DNA of 39,828 nucleotides, from positions 1-39,828 of the forward strand of contig CAZPLD010000002.1 of assembly GCA_964587505.1 (NCBI GenBank), written 5' to 3'. A program made the position numbers and the translations under genes. Positions 32,823 through 39,744 of this stretch are shown one piece after another. The stretch comes from 2-01-FULL-41-26 sp964587505 (GTDB lineage Bacteria > Patescibacteriota > Minisyncoccia > 2-02-FULL-40-12 > GWA2-44-9). The notes under the pieces are model-generated. The model worked only from the letters and a program-made list of their open reading frames with translations, had not been told where the DNA came from and ran no database searches. Position 1 is the first letter of the stretch, and every line of letters starts with the position of its first letter.

Positions 32823-32850
32823 AACGGCCTGATAATGCCGTTTTTATTTT
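32823..32850 (+). terminator. Rho-independent terminator of the 32081-32818 gene
   Basis: AACGGC (32823-32828) pairs with GCCGTT (32837-32842) around an 8-nt loop and is followed by a T-rich run to 32850. Confidence 0.8.
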
Positions 32851-32871
32851 AAATTCCAAAAAATATGCCTA

Positions 32872-32898
32872 CATAAAACTCCGCGTGAAAGCGGAGTT
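32872..32898 (-). terminator. Rho-independent terminator of the TPP enzyme gene
   Basis: A perfect 8-bp stem (AACTCCGC at 32877-32884 with GCGGAGTT at 32891-32898) has a 6-nt loop and is followed on the minus strand by TTTTATG. It ends the 32924-34714 gene and faces the + strand terminator of the GT2 gene. Confidence 0.82.
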
Positions 32899-32923
32899 GA
32901 TTCTGATTGATAACTTCATTGTT

Positions 32924-34714
32924 TTAGACAGGGTCAATGATCATATTCTCTAAAAATTCTTCTTCCGGCAAAAGCGGGTACATTCTTTCAATCGGTGAAC
33001 TGATATAGCCCTTTGATTTATCTAATAATGACATCGGGATCAGTAACTGATCCGAGGGCATCATTATCTCACACAAAACGGGGCCAGTCATGTTTAATGT
33101 TGTTTGTATGGCTTCGGAAAGGTCTTTTTGAATGTCTACGCCTAATGAAGGGATGCCGTAGGCATCAGCCACCTTTTTAAAATTAGGCGTGCTATAACCG
33201 CTTTCCGGGCTTGAACCAACAAGATGGCCGTCAAAAAATGTTTCTTGAGTATGTCTAATAGTCAAATATGACCTACTGTTTAGAATAAAGATTTTGATCG
33301 GTATCTGATAGTGGGCCACTGTTTGCAGCTCTTGGATATTCATCTGAAAACCGCCATCGCCGTAAATACCGATAATCCTTGAAAGATCTTTTCTGCCAAA
33401 CCAGGCGCCGATAGTAGCCGGCAATCCAAATCCCATGGAAGCAAACCCGGAATTGGTAAACAATCTTTGCTCTTTTCTAACTTTGAAGGCCTGCATGGTA
33501 CAGGTAAAACTCGTCCCCATATCAGTAAGGACCACATCGTTGTCATTGAGTTGAGAACAGATAGTTTTAATGAAAACATAGGAATTGACGCCCTGCTCCA
33601 AAAATTCGTATTCTTTCAGGACAACTGGATATTTGGCCCTCCATTCTTGACACCTTTTTCTCCATCCGTCTATATCCGAAGAAAAAGAATTGTTAAGATA
33701 AGTTAGTAGATATTCTATAAACATTCCTGCATCTGCCCTAACTGGCAAATCTATTTTAATAAGCCCTTTATTTAATTCGTGGTCGTCAATATCAACTACA
33801 ATTTTTTTTGCCGCACGGGCATACATCTTTGGATTAATGCCAACTTGCCGCGTATCCATTCTTGAACCAATACTCAATATTAAATCTGAATTTGCTATGG
33901 CAAAATTTGCTCCCCGCTGGCCTTTTGTTCCGGCAGAACCGACATACAGCGGATGATCATGATTTATAAGATCTATTCCATTCCAAGTGGTGACTACCGG
34001 AAATTGAAGTTTTTCAACCAATTCCAGAAATTTATCTTGAGCTCCGGCAATCCTGATGCCGTGGCCAGCAATCAAGATCGGCCGTTGAGCCATTTTAAGC
34101 ATAGCAACAACATTGGGTATAAGTTTTTGGGAATCTTCATCCAAGCAGGTCTCTTGATAAGAATCCTGACAAAAAGATATGAGTTCGGCCGGTTCAATTT
34201 GAGCGCGCTGAATATCGGCCGGGATATCTATCCAAACCGGTCCGGGTCGGCCATTTTTTGCTCTAAAAACTGCCTCTTCGAGATGATGCCTGATTAGTTC
34301 TGGTTTCTTTACCATCACTGCAAATTTTGTGACTGATCTGACCAGTTCCACAATATTAATTTGCTGAACGCCTAGCTGCCTAATGGTTTTGCCATCTGTA
34401 GTAAGTTCTAGGGGAACTTGCCCGGATATGAAAATACATGGTACAGAATCACACCATGCTCCGCACACGCCGGTTATAGCATTAGTTCCGCCAGGACCAG
34501 AACTTACCAGAGCCACTCCGACTTTCCCGCTTGATCGAGCATATCCTTCAGCAGCCATAGCCGCCGCTTGTTCATGCTGGGTACATATATATTTCAAGCG
34601 GGAACTTTTGCCCAACGAATCAGCAAGATGGGAATTGGCACCACCAACAAGCATAAATACGGTGTCAGCGGCATAGTCAGCAATAAACTGAAATAGATAA
34701 TCGGATAGTTTCAT
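32924..34714 (-). CDS. Thiamine-pyrophosphate-dependent enzyme, acetolactate synthase-like
   Basis: A 596-residue TPP enzyme with the three-domain layout of acetolactate synthase. The N-terminal Pyr domain has catalytic Glu48 in TQHEQAAAMAAEGYARSSG and SSGPGGTNAITGV. The central domain follows (ILIAGHGIRIAG), and the C-terminal PP domain has GIYGDGGFQMNIQELQTVAH...NS, the metal and TPP motif. No regulatory subunit gene or other branched-chain amino acid gene is near. With a HAD phosphatase, a cupin and a PfpI protein encoded next to it, a role in making an unusual sugar or acyl group is more likely. AAAGGT stands 6 nt upstream of ATG 34714. Substrate not determined. Confidence 0.9.
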   Translation of the reverse strand: MKLSDYLFQFIADYAADTVFMLVGGANSHLADSLGKSSRLKYICTQHEQAAAMAAEGYARSSGKVGVALVSSGPGGTNAITGVCGAWCDSVPCIFISGQVPLELTTDGKTIRQLGVQQINIVELVRSVTKFAVMVKKPELIRHHLEEAVFRAKNGRPGPVWIDIPADIQRAQIEPAELISFCQDSYQETCLDEDSQKLIPNVVAMLKMAQRPILIAGHGIRIAGAQDKFLELVEKLQFPVVTTWNGIDLINHDHPLYVGSAGTKGQRGANFAIANSDLILSIGSRMDTRQVGINPKMYARAAKKIVVDIDDHELNKGLIKIDLPVRADAGMFIEYLLTYLNNSFSSDIDGWRKRCQEWRAKYPVVLKEYEFLEQGVNSYVFIKTICSQLNDNDVVLTDMGTSFTCTMQAFKVRKEQRLFTNSGFASMGFGLPATIGAWFGRKDLSRIIGIYGDGGFQMNIQELQTVAHYQIPIKIFILNSRSYLTIRHTQETFFDGHLVGSSPESGYSTPNFKKVADAYGIPSLGVDIQKDLSEAIQTTLNMTGPVLCEIMMPSDQLLIPMSLLDKSKGYISSPIERMYPLLPEEEFLENMIIDPV

Positions 34715-34761
34715 GGCCGACCTTTCATTGTTAAGGACCTTGGAATATCTGAAAATTACTC

Positions 34762-34782
34762 TAAAATTGACAATCCGTCAAT
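34762..34782 (-). terminator. Possible terminator of the PfpI/cupin/HAD operon
   Basis: ATTGAC (34766-34771) pairs with GTCAAT (34777-34782) around a 5-nt loop and is followed on the minus strand by TTTTA. The stem is AT-rich, so the terminator may be weak and allow read-through to the TPP gene. Confidence 0.45.
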
Positions 34783-34787
34783 AATAA

Positions 34788-35471
34788 TTATTGCTGTAAT
34801 TTATCTATTTTTGCGAAAAGCTCTTTAAAGTTTTTAGCAACAAAGTCCGGATTGGATTTTTTTAAGTTTTTAGTCGAATGAAATCCCCAAGTTACAGCTA
34901 TTGTTTTCAAACCAACCTTTTTAGCCATCATGATATCCCCCACAGTGTCAGATATCATCACGGCATCTTTGGGTTTGGCATGAAACTTATTCAATATTTT
35001 AGTAATCATATATTCTTTTGTTTCCGCCGTTGAAGCCAATATCAAAGAAAAAGATGATTTTAACTTATTTGCCTCCAGTAAATTTTTAATGTTATCTCGA
35101 CGGCCAGACGAAGATATGGTCAAAATATATTTTTTGTCCAATTTTTTTATAAACCCTCGTACTCCTGAAAAGAGTACAACCCCGTTCTTCTTATCATAAT
35201 AATACTTGTCATAGTTATTTTTCCTAAACTCCATAAGGGCTGAATATTTTCTTTCATCCCCAATAGCATTTTTAAATGATTGATGAATGTTTCCAATAAA
35301 AAAATCCCGATACTGATTCTGGGTTAAATCAAGTCCGATATGGGCCATGCCATCTCTAAGTAATGGGTAAAATGCCCCGAATGAATCGGCCAACACACCG
35401 TCAAAGTCAAAAATAATTGGCTTTATTTTGGACGACTGATTATGAATAACGATAGATTCTTTATTTGGCAT
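34788..35471 (-). CDS. HAD-superfamily hydrolase (phosphatase-like)
   Basis: A 227-residue HAD protein, subclass I with an alpha-helical cap. Motif I is IIFDFDGVLADSFG with the nucleophile and acid/base Asp, motif II falls in LTISSSGRRDN, and motif IV is VMISDTVGDIMMAKKVGLKTIAVTWGFHS. It resembles phosphoglycolate phosphatase and sugar-phosphate phosphatases. The reading frame begins 49 nt inside the end of the cupin gene. An ATG start nearer the nucleophile is possible, as the first 16 residues are not typical. Together with the TPP enzyme downstream and the cupin upstream, it may dephosphorylate a sugar-acid intermediate. Confidence 0.88.
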   Translation of the reverse strand: MPNKESIVIHNQSSKIKPIIFDFDGVLADSFGAFYPLLRDGMAHIGLDLTQNQYRDFFIGNIHQSFKNAIGDERKYSALMEFRKNNYDKYYYDKKNGVVLFSGVRGFIKKLDKKYILTISSSGRRDNIKNLLEANKLKSSFSLILASTAETKEYMITKILNKFHAKPKDAVMISDTVGDIMMAKKVGLKTIAVTWGFHSTKNLKKSNPDFVAKNFKELFAKIDKLQQ

Positions 35472-36154
35472 TTTGAATCCGGAAGTTTGTCGATAATATC
35501 CCCTGTTTTGTACGATTCTATGTTTCCGGAATAGATGACACCGCTTAAAATTAAAGCCACTGAATTTCCCGTTAAAAGTTTTTTCAAGTCATTAAAACCG
35601 GAAACGGATTTGACAGAAGCCTTGTTGTTGTATAAACCAAGAGTTTTGCCGACTGTTTTATTTGAACCCGAAAAACGGGGATAACCTTTGCCGTTTGCAA
35701 CCATTTTATCAATCCCCTCATAACCGTTGAGGGCCCGACCGTATTTATCCTCCAAACGAACCAGGTCGTGTTTCATTGGCGGCGTTTCATATTCAAGAAC
35801 GTAAATACCACCCGAGCTTAAGGCCTGTGTAGAGTGGAAAACCCCGGCATCAACTATGATCGTGTCTAATGGCCCGAGTTCGACTGATTTATTAAGAGAC
35901 GAAAAAATCGCCTTTCCCTCCAAAACAAGCAGGGCTGTTTTTTTGTTAGGGTGGCAATGCATTGAGGTAGCGTGATGCTGTTTAATAAACAAATGCCAGA
36001 CCTCAATGGCAGGGGTATTCAACACAAGATATTCATAACCCCACGGCTTATTAACCACTAATTTAGAAAAATCCGCCTTAATTGGAGTTGTTTGATATTG
36101 CCTTAGAGCCAGATATTTTTTGTCTAAATCAGAAGAAATAAATCTTTTAATCAT
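35423..36154 (-). CDS. Cupin-domain protein (mannose-6-phosphate isomerase-like)
   Basis: A 243-residue protein with a clear cupin half. VVNKPWGYEYLVLNTPAIEVW is followed by KQHHATSMHCHPNKKTALLVLEGKA, with the metal-binding His cluster, then LGPLDTIIVDAGVFHSTQ. This resembles type II PMI/GMP cupins. The C-terminal third (about 165-243; GYPRFSGSNKTVGKTLGLYNN onward) is not recognised. It overlaps the HAD gene by 49 bp and the PfpI gene by 4 bp (ATGA), so the three are coupled. No Shine-Dalgarno site precedes the start. The most likely role is sugar isomerisation or epimerisation in the pathway of the TPP enzyme, but this is not established. Confidence 0.8.
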   Translation of the reverse strand: MIKRFISSDLDKKYLALRQYQTTPIKADFSKLVVNKPWGYEYLVLNTPAIEVWHLFIKQHHATSMHCHPNKKTALLVLEGKAIFSSLNKSVELGPLDTIIVDAGVFHSTQALSSGGIYVLEYETPPMKHDLVRLEDKYGRALNGYEGIDKMVANGKGYPRFSGSNKTVGKTLGLYNNKASVKSVSGFNDLKKLLTGNSVALILSGVIYSGNIESYKTGDIIDKLPDSKCQIKNLSLFIISRPK

Positions 36155-36690
36155 AGTTTGAATTTGGATAGAATTGCTTTCATTAATTCACCCACATCTC
36201 TGGGATGCCTTGCGGTGATAATGTTGCCGTCAGTTACAGCCGGCTCGTTAACATAAACAGCTCCGGCGTTTTTTAGATCATCTATGATGCCGGGGTAACA
36301 AGTTGCTTTTTTACCTTTCAAAATCCCCGAAGAAATAAGAACCCATGGGCCGTGGCAAAATGCTGAAACAACTTTTTTATGCTTATTCATTTGTCTTACG
36401 AATTCAAGAATTTCCGGCACTTGCCTTATTCGGTCAGGTGCCTCAAAACCACCCGGAATTAAAACTAGGTCGTAATCGACAGTTTTCAGGTTTTTAGCAT
36501 CAACCAAAGTCGCATAGTATTTTACGATCAATTCAAGTGGGAAGTTTAACCGTCCATTAACAAGCTTGGCGCCATTAGTTGCTATATCAACCTTAAAGCC
36601 GGCTTCTGCCAGCCGAATAACCGGATATATTACCTCTTCGTCTTCAAAACCTTCAGCTGTGATAACTACCGCTTTTTTAAGTTTTCCCAT
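36151..36690 (-). CDS. DJ-1/PfpI-family protein
   Basis: A 179-residue protein of the DJ-1/PfpI superfamily. It has KKAVVITAEGFEDEEVIYPVIRLAEAG, where the acidic residue of the active site falls in GFEDE, then VLIPGGFEAPD and the nucleophile elbow VVSAFCHGPWVL with Cys112, and TDGNIITARHPRD. Members act as glyoxalase/deglycase-like or amidase-like enzymes or as stress chaperones; PfpI is often called an intracellular protease. It heads a three-gene unit with the cupin and HAD genes. The ATG at 36690 is 10 nt from a TATAAA on the minus strand (36701-36706), pointing to an almost leaderless mRNA. Confidence 0.9.
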   Translation of the reverse strand: MGKLKKAVVITAEGFEDEEVIYPVIRLAEAGFKVDIATNGAKLVNGRLNFPLELIVKYYATLVDAKNLKTVDYDLVLIPGGFEAPDRIRQVPEILEFVRQMNKHKKVVSAFCHGPWVLISSGILKGKKATCYPGIIDDLKNAGAVYVNEPAVTDGNIITARHPRDVGELMKAILSKFKL

Positions 36691-36700
36691 GTTTCTAAAT

Positions 36701-36722
36701 TTTATAGGTTTTACCAGTAAAA
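36701..36722 (-). promoter_or_regulatory. -10 box and inverted repeat upstream of the PfpI operon
   Basis: On the minus strand TATAAA (36701-36706) lies 10 nt before ATG 36690. Just upstream of it is TTTTACCAGTAAAA (36709-36722), a perfect 6-bp inverted repeat with a 2-nt centre, in the spacer where a repressor could sit. No convincing -35 is visible. Confidence 0.45.
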
Positions 36723-36761
36723 AGAATATCAGGTTTTTATTTTTTTGTGAAGTACAATAGC

Positions 36762-36790
36762 TTGAAAAAGATAAAACAATACTGTAGCCT
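36762..36790 (+). promoter_or_regulatory. Promoter of the 36824 radical SAM gene
   Basis: TTGAAA (36762-36767), 17 nt, TAGCCT (36785-36790). The -10 is poor, but position and leader match the element upstream of the gene at 39741: both have AAAACAAT, 16 nt, then ATTGMACCTTAAAAA and a Shine-Dalgarno site. Confidence 0.5.
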
Positions 36791-36823
36791 TAGCAAATTG
36801 AACCTTAAAAATAAAGGCGTTTC

Positions 36824-38233
36824 ATGAAGATATTGCTAACAAACAGTCCTTTTCAGTATTACATGACCACGTCATTTTTTCACCCCGACTGGGGAGCTCT
36901 CAATTTACCTCAATTAGCTGCTATGGTCCCGCGTCATGAAGTAAGGATATTAGATAATTGGCATCACTGGTTCAAACAAGAAAGGGTTCTAAGGACAATA
37001 AGAGAATTTGAACCACAAGTGTTGGCCGTAAGCAATTCCACAGCAGCCGACACAGACAGAGTTTTAGAAATGGCACGCCAAGTAAAACATAGTTATCCTA
37101 ACATTATCATGATTATCGGCGGCCAAGCGGCAACCGTCCGATACAAGGACTGCCTTAATTCCGGTTTTAGTGTTGTGGTAAGAGGCGAAGGTGAATATAC
37201 TTTTCAGGAAGTAATTGACCGAATCAATCAGGGTTCTAACGATTTCTCTGATATCCAAGGGGTGGGTTATTTAAAAGAAGGAGAGTTCGTAAACAGCCCC
37301 GGTCGAAAGTTCGTTAAAAATCTGGACCAGCTACCTTTCCCAAAGTGGGAATTAATGCCCAGATTTAAATCAAATTTTTTCCGGGGAATATTCGCATCGG
37401 TCACCGAATCGTCGCGAGGTTGTCCTTACACATGCGACTTCTGTGCCGTCCAATCTTTCTGGCAAAGAAGTTACCGAAAGAAATCAAACGAAAGAATTAT
37501 TGCTGAATTAGAAATACTTAAATGGCAACTTGGTTACGACCAGGTTTATTTCATAGATGATTCGTTTGCTCTTAACGTCAAAGAATATACTGAACTATTC
37601 GAAACAATGATAAGAAAAGGGGTCATAGTCAAAGGTTTCTCTCAAATTCGCCCTGACACTGTAGCCGATAATCCGGACATGATAAAACTAGCAGCACGAG
37701 CCGGTTTTTGGGGATTCTTGGTTGGGTTTGATTCTTACGATGAAAAAGCCTTGTCGGAAGTACATAAAACCGGTGGAACGGAAATAAATATAAAGGCAGC
37801 TGAAGTATTAAGAAGAAATGGAATCGGTATTTTCGGGGTTCATATGTATGGAATGCCCGGAACCAACCCTCATAATTTTAACAAAACATTTAACTTGGGG
37901 ATGGAAAATTCTGACACCTTTCGAATGTCTCGTTTTTCCCTTATACCCGGAACGCCGCTTTACAACGAGCTTACCGAAAAAAATATGGTAGAAGCGAGAA
38001 CCGGAAAATATGTCCCTCATAGCCATAAGATCAAATCGGAGAAACGTAAATCAAAAATAGAAAACGCAATGTACATCGCCTATGAATTACGAAGTTTGCT
38101 TGGATTAAAAGCTATAAAAAAATATGTCAAATCTGAAGGTATGGCCAGGATTCTTCAAACTCGGGCTTACTTGGTTGCCATGAGGTATGTTTTTTACCTG
38201 ATCTGCAGAAAAGTTGGGATTGAAATCTTATAA
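36824..38233 (+). CDS. B12-binding-domain radical SAM protein (BchE/P-methylase-like)
   Basis: A 469-residue enzyme with a B12-binding-like N-terminal domain (PQVLAVSNSTAADTDRV, IIMIIGGQAATVRY, VVRGEGEYTF) and a radical SAM core with CPYTCDFC (Cys200, Cys204, Cys207), FIDDSFALN and VGFDSYDEKAL. The C-terminal 100 residues are basic and end in a hydrophobic stretch (YVFYLICRKVGIEIL). Overall shape is that of BchE or cobalamin-dependent methylases. AAAGG lies 6 nt before the ATG at 36824. It forms a single-gene unit closed by a terminator. The leader is shared with the truncated radical SAM gene at 39741. Substrate unknown; the next genes on the other strand encode a probable oxygenase. Confidence 0.9.
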   Translation: MKILLTNSPFQYYMTTSFFHPDWGALNLPQLAAMVPRHEVRILDNWHHWFKQERVLRTIREFEPQVLAVSNSTAADTDRVLEMARQVKHSYPNIIMIIGGQAATVRYKDCLNSGFSVVVRGEGEYTFQEVIDRINQGSNDFSDIQGVGYLKEGEFVNSPGRKFVKNLDQLPFPKWELMPRFKSNFFRGIFASVTESSRGCPYTCDFCAVQSFWQRSYRKKSNERIIAELEILKWQLGYDQVYFIDDSFALNVKEYTELFETMIRKGVIVKGFSQIRPDTVADNPDMIKLAARAGFWGFLVGFDSYDEKALSEVHKTGGTEINIKAAEVLRRNGIGIFGVHMYGMPGTNPHNFNKTFNLGMENSDTFRMSRFSLIPGTPLYNELTEKNMVEARTGKYVPHSHKIKSEKRKSKIENAMYIAYELRSLLGLKAIKKYVKSEGMARILQTRAYLVAMRYVFYLICRKVGIEIL

Positions 38234-38255
38234 ATTTAACGGAACGAAAAACACG

Positions 38256-38278
38256 AAGGAGCAAATTGCTCCTTTTTT
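38256..38278 (+). terminator. Rho-independent terminator of the 36824-38233 gene
   Basis: AAGGAGC (38256-38262) pairs with GCTCCTT (38268-38274) around a 5-nt loop and is followed by a T-run to 38278. Confidence 0.85.
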
Positions 38279-38310
38279 GTCCGACTATTTTGACAACAAA
38301 GCGTTTAATC

Positions 38311-38336
38311 AAAAGACCGTCTATTTAAAGACGGCC
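38311..38336 (-). terminator. Rho-independent terminator overlapping the end of the oxygenase-like gene
   Basis: On the minus strand the stem GGCCGTCT/AGACGGTC (38329-38336 with 38315-38322, one G-U pair) is followed by four T (38311-38314). The TAA stop (38325-38327) lies in the loop, so the last codons of the gene form part of the hairpin. Confidence 0.75.
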
Positions 38337-38870
38337 TAAACCAGGTTTAACTCCCCAGTCGCCGAATCCTCTCTTCAACAACATGTCTCTCCTTTCAAGC
38401 ATAATCCTGTCTTCATCCCAAATTCGTTCTCTCAAGTGTTGTATAACCGCTTTCGCTAATGGTTCCAAAAAAAATAGGGGCCATGGCACATCAAATTCAT
38501 AAACAACCCAGCATTTTGTTTTTCCATCATCACTATCAGGCCAAATAAACCATCTAGAGCGAGCCGGGAAACCATACATTGTGCCTTCGCTTACTATACC
38601 GGACCACGGAATCAGTTTAACCCTTTGAACAGATGAAACCTTTATCAATCCCCCCAAGAAACTAAGCGGGGCAATAACTTCGCGTTCATTGGTTGAAATA
38701 ACCTTATGGCCAACTCTGTTAATTCTAGAGATGTCTTTCTTTTTGGATTTGGAATACTTTCCATGCGCATAAACTTCATGGCCATAATCAACATAGTTTT
38801 CAATGACTTCTTGAGGAGACGCCGCAACTTCATGTTTCATTAAGGCCGTGATCGTATATTTTCTCATCAT
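38325..38870 (-). CDS. Stand-alone SRPBCC/oxygenase catalytic-domain protein (Rieske oxygenase alpha-like)
   Basis: A 181-residue protein with an SRPBCC-like fold. It contains ENYVDYGHEVYAH: Asp28, His31 and His36 are spaced D-x2-H-x4-H, the mononuclear iron motif of Rieske oxygenases. A late ERIWDEDRIMLERRDML offers Asp154 as the third ligand, at the distance and in the ED-x-x-x-x-E context seen in those enzymes. Normally this domain is fused to an N-terminal Rieske domain; here a separate Rieske gene lies directly upstream with a 4-bp overlap. Parts of the chain (WPLFFLEPLAKAVIQHL) are hydrophobic. The function is inferred from motifs, and the protein could instead be a non-catalytic START-like protein. 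The start is ATG at 38870. Confidence 0.72.
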   Translation of the reverse strand: MMRKYTITALMKHEVAASPQEVIENYVDYGHEVYAHGKYSKSKKKDISRINRVGHKVISTNEREVIAPLSFLGGLIKVSSVQRVKLIPWSGIVSEGTMYGFPARSRWFIWPDSDDGKTKCWVVYEFDVPWPLFFLEPLAKAVIQHLRERIWDEDRIMLERRDMLLKRGFGDWGVKPGLGRL

Positions 38871-39184
38871 TCTTTCTCTCTTACGAAAAGATGTCCATTT
38901 TCAATTTTTGTTTCATAAACACGTAACGATGGGCAAGATCTTCTTAACGAATCGCCCGAGTTGATGTCAAAACGGTAACCGTGCCAAGGACACTCTATCA
39001 TGCCATCTTCCAGCACACCTTCGGAAATAGGTCCCATCTTATGAGGACAAATGTTTGAAACGGCCTTGAATGCACCGGCATGTTTAAAAACCCAAATCTC
39101 GTCAGTTTCAATGTTCAAAACTTTCCCGTCAAATTCCGGACAAATAAAGCCCAAATCACGCCACATCCCTTCATTGCCAGCCAT
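38867..39184 (-). CDS. Rieske [2Fe-2S] ferredoxin-type protein
   Basis: A 105-residue single Rieske domain. Cluster ligands are Cys46-His48 in CPHKMG and Cys65-His68 in CPWHGYRFD. Between them is the usual short spacer, and the tail RVYETKIENGHLFV is standard. The start is ATG at 39184, which has AAGGA 9 nt upstream; a TTG three codons earlier is less likely. The 4-bp overlap (ATGA) with the downstream oxygenase-domain gene argues for a 1:1 partner, so this may be the electron-transfer half of a split Rieske oxygenase. It may alternatively be a free ferredoxin. A possible promoter upstream (TTGATT, 17 nt, TATTTT) is weak. Confidence 0.9.
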   Translation of the reverse strand: MAGNEGMWRDLGFICPEFDGKVLNIETDEIWVFKHAGAFKAVSNICPHKMGPISEGVLEDGMIECPWHGYRFDINSGDSLRRSCPSLRVYETKIENGHLFVREKE

Positions 39185-39268
39185 GACAGACAATCCTTAT
39201 TTTAAAAAAACGTATTATTAAAATACACAATTACAGCCCTTGAATCAATGGGTTTGACCAAAGAGGAA

Positions 39269-39634
39269 TTATTTTAGAAAATACAACAAGAGAAACGCTC
39301 CGGCATAATTGCAAACTATATCAAAAGCGCTGTCGGCCCAGCTGAATTCTACTTTTTCAAGACGAAGTTTTATTTTTATATATTTAGACCAGCTTGGGAT
39401 GTGAGCCGCGGCATATTCAAGCGATTCCCAAATTAAAGTCACGACGGCTAATCCGATTAAAACCGCGGTTCGAGAATCGGTGAGACCTGCGAAAAACATG
39501 GCCACAAAAAACCCGCCCAAAACGTGCTCTACCTGAAAAAACCAGTAATGCCTAAACCCAAAACCATAATACATGCCGACTGTTAGATCCAACAAGAAGA
39601 TGACCGGAAGAATGATTAGGGAAGCAATTAACAT
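39269..39634 (-). CDS. Small polytopic membrane protein, unknown function
   Basis: A 121-residue protein with about four hydrophobic segments (residues 2-20, 36-55, 57-73, 102-120). Conserved-looking polar residues lie in EHVLGGFF, LIWESLEYAA and WADSAFDIVCNYAGA, a pattern of paired His/Glu and Asp/Asn in membrane helices that recalls VanZ-like or DUF2238 proteins. I cannot assign it firmly. The ATG at 39634 lies 6 nt after a possible -10 (TATACT) on the minus strand, so it may be leaderless, in contrast to the SD-bearing neighbours. Confidence 0.7.
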   Translation of the reverse strand: MLIASLIILPVIFLLDLTVGMYYGFGFRHYWFFQVEHVLGGFFVAMFFAGLTDSRTAVLIGLAVVTLIWESLEYAAAHIPSWSKYIKIKLRLEKVEFSWADSAFDIVCNYAGAFLLLYFLK

Positions 39635-39663
39635 TAATTTAGTATATCAGAATATGTTTTAAT

Positions 39664-39692
39664 TTGCTAAATCAAAAAAAACAATGTATGGT
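39664..39692 (+). promoter_or_regulatory. Promoter of the 39741 radical SAM gene
   Basis: TTGCTA (39664-39669), 17 nt, TATGGT (39687-39692). The surroundings match the element at 36762-36790, including AAAACAAT, 16 nt, ATTGCACCTTAAAAA. Confidence 0.55.
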
Positions 39693-39726
39693 AGGACAAT
39701 AATTGCACCTTAAAAAGAGGTTTCAA

Positions 39727-39744
39727 ATGGGAGGTCCCGAATGA
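39727..39744 (+). CDS. Five-codon leader ORF coupled to the next gene
   Basis: ATG at 39727 encodes Met-Gly-Gly-Pro-Glu and ends in a TGA that overlaps the next start as ATGA (39741-39744). AAGAGG lies 6 nt upstream, at the place where the related leader at 36811-36823 has its Shine-Dalgarno site. It could be a leader peptide, or a chance ORF. Confidence 0.4.
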   Translation: MGGPE

